Shown here: one piece after another, positions 24,520 to 37,035 of the stretch
Position numbering within the stretch: position 1 is the stretch's first letter
Layout of the letters: every line of letters starts with the position of its first letter
Assembly (NCBI GenBank): GCA_014621425.1
Contig: JAANBB010000141.1
Location: 1 to 64,000 of the forward strand
Direction: 5' to 3'
DNA length: 64,000 nucleotides
DNA from: Cylindrodendrum hubeiense
Lineage: Eukaryota; Ascomycota; Sordariomycetes; Hypocreales; Nectriaceae
Notes under the pieces: model-generated
Told to the model about the DNA's origin: nothing
The model's database searches: none
What the model saw: the letters and a program-made list of their open reading frames with translations, nothing else
Made by a program: the position numbers and the translations under genes

Positions 24520-24561
24520 TACAGTATTTGATATGCAAACTGCAATATTTGATATACAAGC
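24520..24561. repeat. Tandem duplication of a 21-bp AT-rich unit
   Basis: Two adjacent 21-bp copies (24520-24540 and 24541-24561) around the core TATTTGATAT match at 17 of 21 positions. All four differences are A/G transitions. Confidence 0.55.
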
Positions 24562-27500
24562 TCAGACCAGAAGCTTTTCTGAACCCTCGACACTACCCAC
24601 ACGCTGTGCAAGTTGAAGCTGCAGATCTTTCTCAAAGCTCTGAGAGTCTTCTGCTCCAGCCCCCCGACCCGCAGGCCCATTTTGTCGATCAAGTCAGAGT
24701 TTTCCATTCGTAGCGTGACCTTAATGAAGTCAGGCATAATAGGCTATCATTCAAGTCATGACTGAGAACAACCCCCACGACCCGGACGCAAAAGTAAATA
24801 AAGTTGTCACAAGTGAGAAGTATAGTTGTGCTACGTGAGAGTGGAGGCGGTGTGGCCTGGTCATGGGACCAACTGTTCAACACAGCGCCAACTCGACCGA
24901 CAAGGAGAAACACTGCAAGGAGTCTCGAGTCACTCTTGGTTTACTTGCTAGTGTTGTCAAGGATGGATGCACTTCGCCTTGCAGCAGAACTCTGGGACGG
25001 GCGTCCACGCCCTATACCACTTCACTTCCCACACGACGAGAAAAGTGTCTGATATTGGATCTGCATGGCCCATCCTTTGATCATCACCAAACCTCTCTCA
25101 TATTAGATCCAAGTTACCAGAGATGAAGCCTATGGGGGTATAAAAAACAAACAGGAGACGATGCATGACCAAGAAGGCTTGGTGGGTGACGACATATTAC
25201 GCTTAAAACATTTGGCTGTCCAGAAGCAATTGCTAGCACGAAAAGAAACTAAACGGCGTGATCAAGTGCCACTGGAAAAGCCCTAGACCTGACATCCAAC
25301 AACCTGTATGTCATGTTCTTGGGAGGTATTCGCACCAGCCACTCGATTTCATCGGGGAGGCGGAAAGGACGCCGGTATGGAGGAATGCCAGTGCATTGCA
25401 GGCCTTAAAGAAGGACCTACCGACCAATAGACTACACCCAAGGCCCCATTATGGTCAGCCCCACACCTTTTCCAACTGGGAACGAGTGTGTGGATATTCA
25501 GATGTACATCTCGAGGAAACCGAAGCCTGCGCCAACAGCGATAGAATTTTTCTGCAAGTCGTAGCCTCTGCGTCGAGAGAATTCTTTGGCCCCAAGTTAT
25601 GCTTTATAATTATAGTGTACTGCCAAGGACACTGTCGGCTGCATGTATTGAAGTGGATGAGATGTGTCGGATGGAGGTTCGCAGCTCGGGGCGCGTTCGC
25701 GATCTCGTTCTCGGACATCGTTGGGGAGTGAGTGGGGTCGATATATGAGGAGTTCTTAAATAAGTCACTGTTAGTTGGACTGATGTAACGAGTATATGTC
25801 ATGGGGGCACTGGAAGGGGTATCAAAGTCATGACGACTGGTAGCGACTCACCTGAGGGCAGTCACAGTTTGCTTCATTCCACCAACCACAATTGAATATG
25901 GCATTTGATTGCCGTAGTTATCTCCTTCAAGCAACTGTTGGATGCTTTGATCTTCCCAAAATTCAAACACTGTCTCTCCATACACAGTATCGGCCACCCA
26001 TGTCCACACCATCGGGTGCCTCTCAGCCCGGCCGCACCATCATATCGACAGAGGTCTCTAAACATTGTGAAAGGCAGGTGAGACAAGGAGGAGGAGGAAG
26101 AAGGTACTGCTGTTGCTTTCTTTTTCTGGAAGTATTGGGAACCAGGAGGTGGTCGTCGGGGTGGGGGTTGACTGGCTAGGAAATAACCAAATTTAACGAA
26201 CCAATCATTCTACACGAACAACCCAAGTAAATGACTTCTTCGACAACAATCTGTCGTAACTTGTTGATGAACGGCACTCCTTGGATCCTGATAAGAACCC
26301 CATGAAGCTCATATTCGGCAGCACAGTAGAGATACTTGAGAGTATCCCGAAAGGTGTTGATGATGAAAGCCTAAAGCCTGCCAGGAACCCCATGACAACA
26401 TCATGTCAAGAAAGTACCCCACAGAGCGGAGAGCAATTTCCACCGTCGTCGGCGAGGTATTTGAAGAAGGGTTAAGTTGGGCTGTGGAATCGGTCGGTCG
26501 GTAGGGCTTTTCGGTTATCATTTCGCATGGTATCGATGAGTGTTGGTCTTTGCCTTGATGGACTGCATCATGGCTGCGTCGTCGGTAAACGGCCGAACGT
26601 AGGTCAAAGAAAGCAAGCCAACATGACCAATCAATGAGGCATTTTATCCGTATTCCATTTCTTCTCTTTCTCGTGGGGTATCTCCTGACCCTCTTGCTTT
26701 GGTTGGAGGGTCGTCATGGCTTCGGTCGCACGACGGCCCTTGCGCCCCAGGCCTCCTGAATCAAAGATCAGCGAAGAATATGAAGAGAGCCGAAATCAGA
26801 TGACAAGGGCCGGGCTGGGAGGGGTCTTTTATCAACGCGCGAGGGTTATCTGACGCAACTGTTGGATAGTGGTGACATCAGACTGACAACTTAAGTGGTG
26901 TGCCGGGGCCCTGGACATTTCCAAATCTTGGAATCTGGGCTGACGGGGGTTTGGCCAATGAACAAGGGCATGCTCCACGATATCGCGATGGAATCTCGTA
27001 TGAAGATCTCAGATGCCGTTTGGGTGTCGTGCCCTTGCCCATGTATCGGTATCCTTGGTGTGGACGGGGTGCGGCGGCTCATCCCGAGGCGATTTGCAAC
27101 TGTGCATCTGGCCTGCAACGGTGGCAGATTGACCCACAAGAGCGATTTAAGAATAAAATTTCGACTTCGATTAAAAAGCTTGATAAGTACAACTATGTAC
27201 CAAAATGAAAATGCATTGCTGACCTGCTCTGCTATTCTCCTTCTTCTTCATCCTCGTGCTGTTCAGCTCTGAACCTCTGACGGACATTCTGGCACTCGCC
27301 ATGCCTAATCATGAGACAGTGCCATTGGGCTCGATCATGAATTCACTTGGTGTTTGTCAGATAAGCGCCAGGAGCAGAGCCCCCATCAAAACTGCAGGAC
27401 TTGACATCAGGCTCGAAGCATCTTGCATTCAAACCGTGTCACGAGGTCACCATTTGCAAAACAACTTCCAACAGGCTGTTGGGCGTGGGGGAAACAAAGG

Positions 27501-29491
27501 AGAACGGGATCGCCGAGACGAATTCCAGGCTTACTTCGAGCCACCAACATGGATGGTTGGCACGCCATGGTACATTCACACATAGGTGTTGGGTTCGTGC
27601 AGTAGGGAATACGCCTCTTTCTGCAGAGTGTCACCCTGCAGGCTGGAGCCGATTGACAAACAAAGACACGTTACTGTCTGGATGGTGCTTCTAGCACTGT
27701 GAAGGAGATGGTGGGGGGATACTTTGGTACCTCAGATAGGAAGCCAAGCCATGGGCCTGGGTAGTGTCATACGTGCCATGCCACCTGAGATGCACATCGA
27801 CCCGGGATTAGTGGGCGTTTTAATGCCAGTTGTGTTGGGCAGCGGCCAGGTGAAAAAGGAAGGAGGAGACAGAGGCGTCAAGTCCAACCCTGACGTGAGA
27901 GCAGCCATGGGAGGGCCGGAGGAGATGATCCACCCTCATTGGCCCTGCGGCTACGTTCCGCCAGGATTTCACTTCAAGGTTACCGACCGAAGCGACCGAG
28001 ATGCAAGTGGGGGTGAGCCTATCATGCGCCTAAGTTACTCCAGTCACAATGACAGCTTGTGACACCGCTGGAAAGCAGTGCGGACCCGATAGCTGGACTG
28101 AAGTTAGCAGGGTCCCATTGGGCTCCTACGCCGTGGAGCTGCTTCATGTGAACGGGAAGCGATGTGGGAATCACCCCAGACATCGGACGGGGGATGAAAG
28201 AATATTCCCCTTCAGTGAGACAGGGTGTCAAGGGTGCACGACAATGAACGAGGGTGGGTGCAGATCGGCTTAGTCCGTCTTGGGCTTTGGCGTCGATCGA
28301 TCCCACTTGCGTACTGTGTTTGCGTCGCCCAAGGTCCGAAACCAGGCTGAGGGGGGTGTCTGTCAGACTGACGTCTTGTGTATTGTGCATTTCAACATTG
28401 AAAGACAGCCGGGCTTACTGATACCGACGGCACTGTGAAGCCGCAAGGGAGCCGCGGATGCCTTGGGTGCCGTGCCGCCATGGCGTGGCTTGATAGAGAT
28501 GACACTACCATAATGTAGCCTGGTAGATTGGGTGCGTTTCCTCAAATCCCCAACAGATCCTTGGCACATGTTGGCAGACTGGGTGTTGCAAATAATAATA
28601 ATATGACTGATAAGGCAGTACTTAGAGCCTTGATCACATTGTGAGGTACAAGGCCCTGGGGATTCGAAGTAGACCAAAGTAGGCCATCGCCACACACCCT
28701 GGTCGGCGGTTTCTGGGTCTCTGCTGCCCTGCTTTCGGGAGCCCATTATTAGGCGGCGAGGCCATGTGCCGGCATAATGGTCATGCAGTCTCCCCCACCT
28801 CGAGACGAAGCCATCAATCGGGTACCTCGACACTGATAACTGAGCGCGGAGACAAACCAGACTGGCGGGCAACAAACGGATTAATGGATTGGATGCGGCC
28901 AAAATGCTACGGCCATTACGGCCATGTAGCAGCCGCCATGGGTATCATCCGCCATTCCACAACGGCCGAAAGGGGGCTTGAAGCCGCAGAATCAGGCGAG
29001 GTGGGGATGACCTGCAAGTCGCAAGCGCGTCCCGCAGTCATGGTATCGCCGTCGATGACTCTGTCATTCTGCGGCGCTGCTGCAGTATTCCATCCAGTAT
29101 GGGGCACGTATCGTAGCCGTGTGATACCCCTGTTCCGCCTGCAAGCCTCCTGTTTGGGGAGCGGTTGAGATAGGGAGACGACTCCAGACACACTGTGGAG
29201 TTGTGCGACGGGAAGCCGGTCTCGACCTGCGACTCCGGACCACAGTGGCGCCATTAAACGCCGACGGAGTCCACCCTGAGCTTATGAGCCAAGATCGCTT
29301 GCATCGAGGCTGCGGCAGCGGCAGATACGGACCACTGCTCCAAGAGATGGGCTGTGCGAGTGCAGACAGTGCCAACCCGCCTGGTCGACAGGATCAAGAC
29401 GATGCCCTCTTCCTCGGCTGGGTTGACACAAGCCTGCCAACGTTGAGAGGCTTACCAATATTGTAGCAAGAAAGGTTTTGGTCGTAGTATT

Positions 29492-29526
29492 GCATATTGA
29501 TTCAAAGTGAGCATATTGATTCGAAG
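29492..29526. repeat. Direct repeat of 16 bp
   Basis: GCATATTGATTCAAAG at 29492-29507 recurs at 29511-29526 with one A-to-G change, 3 bp apart, downstream of the bZIP gene's 3' end. Confidence 0.6.
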
Positions 29527-29719
29527 CTGCCCAAATCTGGCTTCTCCAGAACCCCCCCGGTGCCATCAACCCCCCCATAATGGCGAATTAATCGCCGTCC
29601 GAAGTGATATTTGATATTGTGTTGCAATCTCGCCATAGCGTTTGTATCATACTCGTGTCGTGTTCGCGTTCTTGCCGTGCTGTTGCCTCCTTACCTCCTT
29701 CCACAGACAGGTTTGAATT

Positions 29720-30808
29720 TCATGCCTCTCGGTCGTGGTGGCCCGTACACTGAGATGATTCCACCTCGATGCCTCGAATATAGCGATGGGCTTCGTTGAC
29801 AATGAAGTTTTGGATCATGGAGCAGCCGCAGTCGGTGTGTCGTAAAAGTTGCATCTTGAGATCGTAGACCTCGTGTGTAAGGCCAGCCACGCGATTAGAC
29901 AAGTCGCGATTGATCCGCTCCATGTCTTCCTCCTCTGACTTGAGTTTCATTGCATCCTCCCTCTTCTTGACTCGGAACTTGTTGGATGCGATTCGGTTTC
30001 GTTGTTGGATCCGGGTGCTGCGATCGTTGTCGTCTCCTGGGGATTCAGGAAATCCCTGAGGCGATATAGAAGAGCCCTCTCCGTTGTCAGTCCTGCTGTC
30101 GATCTTGCTGGTGTTCTTGGTTTTGCTACTGTCCTTACTGGACTTGTTGTCCTTGGCTTTGGTCTTGTTGCCGGCCTTGCTGCTCTTGCTAGCCTTGGCA
30201 TCGTGCTTGTCATCGTTCTTGCTGCCGGTGCCGTTGCCACCGCTGCCGCGGTGATTTTTGGATTGTTCCGAGTCTCGTCGCGACCGTGTATTGGTGTCAT
30301 CACTTCGAACAGAACTTCGCTTCGTGGATTTGCGGGATGGGTTTTCGTCAGGGTTGCGTTTGCGTCGTCGAGCTTCTTTCTCGGTGCGTGGGGGTTGCGG
30401 CACGCCGGACGAGGCGGGAGATTCTTTGAATACTGCCTGGCCAGCAACAGACGACATGGCCGTGTATTCAGTGGCTGGGCTCGGCCAGGCCGAATGGTCG
30501 AGCGAGTTGGTATCGTAACCGCACACGTAGCCGTCCGGGAGGAAGCTGGTCTGCACATAGGCGGGCGTCATGGCTCCTCCGTCTGGAACGGAACCGACAA
30601 GCGTGGACTGATCTGTCGCCCACCATTGCTCCCACGGAAGGTCCGGAGCAACGTTGAAGGTGTCCAGGGTCGGGTCACCTACCAAGGCATTGTTCTCGTC
30701 GAAGGTCCCCTCGTCCATTGCGTCCAAAGGGGGGAACTGTCTGTGGCGAGAGGCATCAAGCCCATCGCCGTAGGAGCGAGAGACGGATCCCGAAGCAGCT
30801 GACGCCAT
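29720..30808 (-). CDS. bZIP transcription factor
   Basis: Single exon of 362 aa. Residues 1-140 are acidic to neutral and look like an activation region. Residues 141-245 are a highly charged Lys/Ser/Asp/Arg low-complexity tract, probably disordered and nuclear-localising. The bZIP spans about 262-325: the basic region has NRIASNKFR (Asn271, Arg279, the N-x7-R signature), followed by KKREDAMKLK and a leucine-zipper helix. The tail DCGCSMIQNFIVNEAHRYI is typical of a group of filamentous-fungal bZIPs. This is a DNA-binding regulator; the target and signal are unknown. The gene is isolated, with gene-poor DNA on both sides, so context says little. Confidence 0.88.
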   Translation of the reverse strand: MASAASGSVSRSYGDGLDASRHRQFPPLDAMDEGTFDENNALVGDPTLDTFNVAPDLPWEQWWATDQSTLVGSVPDGGAMTPAYVQTSFLPDGYVCGYDTNSLDHSAWPSPATEYTAMSSVAGQAVFKESPASSGVPQPPRTEKEARRRKRNPDENPSRKSTKRSSVRSDDTNTRSRRDSEQSKNHRGSGGNGTGSKNDDKHDAKASKSSKAGNKTKAKDNKSSKDSSKTKNTSKIDSRTDNGEGSSISPQGFPESPGDDNDRSTRIQQRNRIASNKFRVKKREDAMKLKSEEEDMERINRDLSNRVAGLTHEVYDLKMQLLRHTDCGCSMIQNFIVNEAHRYIRGIEVESSQCTGHHDREA

Positions 30809-33746
30809 CTCTCCGTTATCTCAAGGTGTCTTTGCTCGATGTCGGGTATTTCGGATGGGTTGGGAGGCCGTGGATCGATTGTTCGGAGTTTCGAGTATTT
30901 CTAGGGGCTGAAGTGTCGAGGGATTTGGCGGTGCTGGGAACGGGATTAAGGTATCTCGGGTAGAGAGATCTTGCAAGTATCACAAAGAAGAGAGAAGAAT
31001 TAATATCTGGAACGAGACTGATGGAAACTGGGTTGGACGTGTAAATGGAGAGTAAAAGTGATTGCTAGGCCGTGGAATGCGAGACAGAAGAAGGCCAGGT
31101 GCCGCATAGGTACCATACCCACAGATAGCCACTGTTCGTAAGACCCTGGATGGGGCCCGAGATGAACCCTACAGATTACAAGCAACGCTGATGGTTGGAT
31201 GGTATTTTCCCCTCGCCTGGGCTGACCCAATTATCGAGATCGAGGTGGGTGGCAAGGGGTTGTCCGAGTGAAATTTGTGGCTTGGTGGATGCTAGTGATG
31301 CATGATCACCAGGGCGAGGAGGCAAAATCGACATCGGAAAGACGACACAGTCTGGCTAGAGATGTGCATGAAGACATCTTCAGAAGCGAAAACATACGGG
31401 GTCACTCAGCATGTACAGTACAGGGCCTGTTTGTCAAGACGCGTTAGATAGAATTGGACATGGTTCATAGCGGAGCCAGAGACCGAAGCGTAGGGCTACG
31501 CCCATTGGCCAGTACGCTCGGATGGACTGCCCGCACCGAGGCTTGTGATTGATGGAACGCTTCCGCACTCTGCTATTCGCTGTGATACGATTGTAGAGGA
31601 GCGGACAGACGAGACAACAAAGTAACAGGACAAAGAGGGGGGCATGGCCAGCTAACACGCCAGGACAATGAGGGGGCGTCCATAGTATCGAAGAGTAGAG
31701 CAAGCCGTGATGTTTGGGTACTTGCGGGAGGTGGACGTGTGTCGGACGGCTTCAAGCTATCCTTGCGTGCGGTGGCGCTGTGGATAAGAAGCCGCGCGCC
31801 TCTTGCCTCACGTATGGGAACAGTTGCGCCAGGCCATACGGTTCGTCTCCCGCCTGAGCCGGCGACGCTGCCGGTATATCTGATGTCATTTTGTACTGTC
31901 TGGTGCTCAGCGGTGGCTTTAGGGAGTTGCGATGCGAGACACTCGGTGGAGTTCAAGGCTTGAAGCCAGAGCCCTGGATCCCGCAGTACATTGGGACGAC
32001 TTTAGATTTGAGATCAGGCTTGGGAGGGCCTAGGAGCAGGCTAGGGAGCAGGTGGTTGCATGTAGAAGGAGAAAGACGACATAATCAAACCTGGCAGGAC
32101 TGTTTGCTCCTCCCACATCCACATCCACATCCACATCCGCATCCCATCATCCTCCCGCACCCCGCAGGGCAAACACCTCCGACTGTATCCCGGGGGTGGT
32201 CATGTCGCCGTCCGCTATAGGAAATGCAGAGAGCTAGGCAATCAGTGAGTCGGTGGATACCGAGTGCATCGGAGTCTTCTGTATGCTGTTGTCGGGCTTC
32301 ATGCAAGGCTGGGCGCACCCCTTCCTTTCCCCGTGGACCTGCGGTCGAGATTGTCTTCGGCTCTAGTCGCCTGGCTTTGAACGGAGTACGACATGGAATG
32401 CAGCTCCCTAGGGACTGATATCCTTGTTGTCTCTTCCCGCGAAAAACCACTCGACTGTGTCTCGGGGTGTGACAGGGCGTCGTTAGATCTAGCCGTCTCA
32501 TGGCCGAGTTCATCCACCGCCCTGGTGCTAGCAATCGCCACTCATCTTAGCTGCAATGCGAGCGTCTGTCACTTTTGCTGGAACGAGACAGGGAAATCTG
32601 ACCGAGGATCCCCATCCCACCTCACCCGTCCCTGCATCCATTGAGCCAACTGGCGGCGAGGGTTGGAGGAAGACCGTCGGGCTTCACGGATGGGTCAAAT
32701 AGGGCAGAGCAACACTGGGCTCGCCCCAACCACATCATGCAGCAGCCATCCCCGTGCATCTACAGACGCTCACAGCAGACACCAAGTTTTATCGTGTAGG
32801 ATTCCGCCTCTTGGCAAGCGGCATGCTGATCCGGCGGACCAGTCGAGGGCCGAGCCGCCATGATGTGTTGGGACCAACATCAATTCCTAAGCATAAAGCC
32901 TAACTGACACTCCACCACCCTCTTGGGTTCTGAACAGGGTCAAACCGAGTATCCTTGACAGAGAGAGGCCAAACTTACTTCTCCTTTGCGAATGGCCTGG
33001 GGCTAGAAGCTGGGACCCTTGGCTCGATGGCGCTGCAGGGGACGCCCGCCAGGTAAACGGGTAGCGTCAAGTATGGACGTCCAGTGGAAATAGAACCACA
33101 CCGTCGGATGCCCCCAAATATTGTGGCCAAAAAAATCAAACCTAACTCAGCGGCCGCTTCGGCTCGCACTTGTAGCCAAGCTCATCCACATTGTATCACA
33201 CAGAAGCGCGGCTGTAGTGCCCTCCCACGCAAGAATCCTCCCAGGCCCCGGAGGAAACCCTCCGACCGTTCCAGAGCTGGACCCGTTTGTATGTACCTGT
33301 GGACTGCGGACTTCAGCTCTGTGGGGAGAGCTGCGGTGGGCTTAGGCTTCATGTTGTGGAGTGGGACTTATTCATCGACCGGTGTGAGCCCCCTGTTGGC
33401 AATATAAGCCAGCATGATCGGCATTCTCACTCCCGACACGACAGGCTCAGTGCTGCAAGTAGCTTGCTTGTCCTTGTGGAACATACCTCTACTCTTTGAA
33501 ATCGCGGGGTTCAACTCCTTTGCTTCAGTTAGCATGTCGTGTAGCGGATAAACAACTGTGATTCACCACACTCTGCCTTTTCCCTCACGCCTCTCTTCGA
33601 CCTCTCGCACGATGCTACTCGCGCAACACAGAGGCAGTCATCCTCTGTTCCTCTTAAACACTGCATCTTAGTGTATGGCACGCCGTTAGACCGAACGCTA
33701 CCCTTTGTCTCCCCCGAGCTCTCCAGCTCTGCAGGTCTGTTTGACG
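30809..33746. other. 2.9-kb intergenic region
   Basis: It contains the bZIP promoter at the left end and a short CACATC microsatellite at 32113-32144. The many short ORFs on both strands have no recognisable content. Confidence 0.45.
32113..32144. repeat. CACATC hexanucleotide microsatellite
   Basis: About five consecutive copies of a CCACAT/CACATC unit, the last changed to CCGCAT. Confidence 0.7.
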
Positions 33747-34625
33747 ATGCAGACCGCAACCTCCCTCCCGGCCTTCACACCCCGTCGCGTCAAGCTAGAA
33801 CGGTCTGATGAACCAATGCTTATCAGTAGCCGCAGTCCCTCGCCGCCTACCCGATCAAACAAACGTTCTCGCGACCGAGTCTTCACAGCATTGGAACATG
33901 GCGACCACCTTCTTCGAACCCCTCGATCGATCGCTACCGCCGACGACCTCGACGAAGTAGAGCTAAAGCGATGCTTCGAGATTCTTCACGCTTGCGCCGT
34001 CGCCACGGATCCCACGGCAACGTTGAAGTCGACTCGGGAAACCATGGAAGGGTTTTTGGACGCGGTTTTCAAAGACTGGACGGGCAACGCTGCGGACGAA
34101 CCTGCCAAGCCCGTCATCGACTTCGTCGTTCGCGAACACGTCGGCGTCGGCAATATTTGCGGTAGGTTTCGACACGGAACCTGTCGCTACTCAGTGGGCT
34201 GATAATTTTCTTCTCCAGAGCAGCCTGGCAGCCACCGCGGCGCGAAGTCATGCGCTGACGCGCCAACGTGCAGGGCCGTCGTTTACGTCATGGCTACGTA
34301 TAGGAGCAGGCCTGCGCAGCTCGAGATTGGGTATTGCCTCAACGAGCCCTCCAGCGAGCAGTGCGAGCTCTTCTGCCCCATGGAACGAGACGATATCCGA
34401 TAGGACGACATCGACTGGCTAGGCTTGCTGAAGAACGAGACGAAGCGATCGTGCATTGCCAAGATCCACAAGTACAACAAACACAGTGCGGTCTGGCACG
34501 CTAGGAAGCTGGTCCAAGGCTGGGCTAAGGGCAGCATCTCCATGGGCGAGGACAATACTGTGTTGTCTTTTGTGAAAAGGGAGGCTGTCAACGCCGCGTT
34601 CGTTACAATGGGAGACGGCGCATGA
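33747..34625 (+). pseudogene. Unidentified gene interrupted by an in-frame TAG
   Basis: Exon 1 is 33747-34161; an intron at 34162-34218 (GTAGGT...CTCCAG) joins to exon 2 at 34219. The frame then meets TAG at 34401-34403 after 199 codons, yet stays open for another 73 codons to TGA at 34623-34625. The downstream part reads DDIDWLGLLKNETKRSC and ends in a balanced helical segment, so it looks like genuine coding sequence. The N-terminus is basic with LISSRSPSPPTRSNKRSRDR near 25-45. I recognise no family. A single C-to-T change (CAG to TAG) would explain the stop, so this is probably a recently broken gene. Other readings are a short 199-aa protein or stop readthrough. Confidence 0.5.
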
Positions 34626-34867
34626 TCAGGCGAAATTTTGATGCTTGGGGCATTGCAGGGACACATTACAAGCCAATTGCGGTCATGGATGACCTGGCAA
34701 TTTCAATTGAAGATGACACACAGTTGCGGGAGGTCCCGAATCGGGACGGCAAATCATTATAATCATATTCCGGCGTCAAACTTTTGACAAAACTTTGGCT
34801 TTCTACTTGGTACCCAAACACTTTGAGCCCATTGCCTTGCCTACTGCCACTGAAACCTACAAGAACT

Positions 34868-37035
34868 CTATGCGTCTTGTTTCAAATGGCTCTTGATACT
34901 CCGAAGGTTCGTCGGGTGCGCATGATCATGGCCCTCGTGGTCCTCTTCGTCATCTCCAGCCCAGTCCGGGAACCCATCCTCGAACAAGTCCTCCAGGACG
35001 TCCCGCTTCTCATCGTCACCTAACTTCCCATTGCGCATTGTCTTCTCCCATTTAGAATACTCAGAGTCTGTTAGCAAGCACTCGTCCAGCATGGACTCCA
35101 ACGCCTGATTGTCAAGTCTCTCGCCGATGAAGACCAGCTCTTGGCGACGATCGCCCCACTCGCCTCCTTTGTTGATATCATGCTGCACAAGGCCGTCGAC
35201 CTCCTCATCGCCAGTGGTGTATTCCTCTGGCGGAAGAGTGCAGAACCATGGACGGCCGCCGGTCATGGTCAACATGGCGCCGGCCTGGGACCAGTCGCCC
35301 GCGCGGTTTGGACGCGTGGCTAGGAAGAACTCTCCCTTGGATCGGAAGAGACGAGCCAGAGTGGGATTTTTCCTCTTGTTCTCGAGGATTACCTCGTTTG
35401 AGGGTGGACAAAGATCCTCGGACTCTGACATGGTGTGATCGTTGTCGAGCTGGACAGCGGGCCCCTTTTTTGGTGACGCCGAGGGCGAAGGAACTGTCTG
35501 TACAGTTGAATGAGAACTTTGAGGTGAAGACGGCCCGGAATGCTTCCCTCTCGAGGACACGTCTTCGATGTCTTGTTCGTCACCGTCGACAGTTTCAGCA
35601 TCGTCATAGTCAATCATCTCCATGTCGTCATCTTCGTCGTCTTCGTCGTCCTCCTCATCCTCGTCGTCCTCTTGGGATTCGAGTTGCAGGATAAACTTGT
35701 CGTACAGCAAAGCCCACAGACGCCGAGGATGGAATGGCCGACGTCGACTGTATATGAAGCTGCTAACGTTATATTCTTCAGTCTCAGGCTTGGGCGTGAT
35801 TACATTCCTGCCATTGACCTAAAGAGGCGGTTGTTAGCATGGAACTAAGGGAGAAGGTATGTATTCGAGTGCAATAAACTCAAGCGGTGCAAATTGCAAA
35901 TGAAGACGTCAAGGTAAATGCAACTTACTTCACGGACTGTCATGGCATGAAGATCCTGTAGCCACCCATAGCCGGCTTGAGCGACTTGAAGGTTGAACAT
36001 GCCTGTGTTGATAAGTTCCTTGACATCAACCTTGCCGTAGCTTGATTCTAGAATCTTAGCGCGGTGGTTTAGTTTTCGGATCAAGCTCAGCAGCTGAGGC
36101 TTGGTTTCACTGTCGATCTGGGCCGAATTAGAAACTTCCAATAATAGTTAAGGATCAACTTACCATATCGACCTTGTTCAGGATGATGACATCGGCGAAC
36201 TCGATCTGGTCCACCATCAGGTCCGACACCGTGCGTTCATCTTCTGGCGTAACATCATCACGACGAGATGAAATCAAGTCACCGGTGTCGAAGTCGTGCA
36301 GCATGGTGAATGCATCGATGACTGTCACCGTGGTATCTAGCCGAGCAAACTTTTCCAGGCCTCCAGCCTCCTTGCTAAGGGATTGTTAGCAGAGCTCGAA
36401 GAAGCGCACCATGTTACTGACAGTTGGTTGAGAACCCTGAGCATGTCATCATCCAGGCCTGCAACGCCATCTAGGGAGCCCATTTCGCCCATCTGTTCGG
36501 CAAGGCGAGAGTCAAATGTCTCGGCAACCTGCTCTGGTTCACTAATACCACTACTTTCGATGATTACGTAGTCGAACTGCTGGAGCTGTGCAAGACGAAC
36601 AAGTTCCTCTAGTAAGTCTCCGCGGAGTGTACAGCAGATGCATCCATTCTGCAGCGCAATGACTTTCTCGTTCGTCTTCGTGAGGTGGTGGGTTTTCTTG
36701 ATCAGGGAGGCATCGACGTTGATTCTAAATTAGGTGGTCAGCAACACAACATCAGTAACCAATTGAAGGGGTAGACTCACGCGCCAATATCATTGACGAC
36801 TACAGCGATACGTAACCCATGTTCGCTCCGGAGGATATGCTGGAGTAGGGTAGTCTTTCCAGATCCCTGGAGGCTGGCAGTAAGCAATTGAACAGCCACG
36901 CCGCACCGCACTGCATCAGACAGGGGAATTTACCAGAAATCCAGAGAGCAAAGTAACGGGCAATGCCTTTGGAGGAATGACTGTTTTCTTTTGTGCCTTT
37001 GTCTTAGAACTCGTCTTCACTCGAGTTTTGGCCAT
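34868..37035 (-). CDS. CobW/ZNG1-family G3E GTPase (metal chaperone type)
   Basis: Six exons: 37035-36934, 36866-36781, 36724-36422, 36374-36164, 36117-35929 and 35818-34868, giving 613 aa. G3E GTPases of this family carry zinc or other metals to client proteins. The P-loop SGFLGSGKTT (31-40) is split by the first intron. The metal motif CICC is at 91-94. VIIESSG (Walker B region) and ILNKVD (guanine motif, about 230) follow. An acidic insertion (about 345-385, nearly all Asp/Glu) separates the GTPase from the CobW C-terminal domain (about 446-545). The C-terminus has HEGHDHAHP at 591-599, a likely metal-binding tail. At 613 aa it is longer than yeast Zng1/YNR029C, so it may be a distinct filamentous-fungal paralogue; I give no symbol. 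Confidence 0.9.

Larger units (their letters stand above)
21244..29719. other. 8.5-kb gene-poor region
   Basis: Only a gag-like relic (22052-22351) and short repeats were found. Other open frames, such as 25258-25731 on the plus strand and 25455-25718 on the minus strand (87 aa starting MSENEIANAP), show no domain, and neither can be supported as a gene. Stretches at 22.7-24.0 kb read on the minus strand as broken coding-like sequence with many stops, as expected of an old transposon, but I could not assign it. The last few hundred bases are the 3' flank of the bZIP gene. Confidence 0.45.

Noticed and set aside
25258..25802. Overlapping ORFs on both strands (157 and 115 codons)
   Set aside because: No recognisable domain; at most one could be real and I cannot tell which.
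30002..30802. 266-codon plus-strand ORF
   Set aside because: Antisense to the bZIP gene, in its low-complexity Lys/Ser tract.
32113..32144. Possible CRISPR-like array
   Set aside because: The repeats are a simple microsatellite without spacers, and the genome is eukaryotic.
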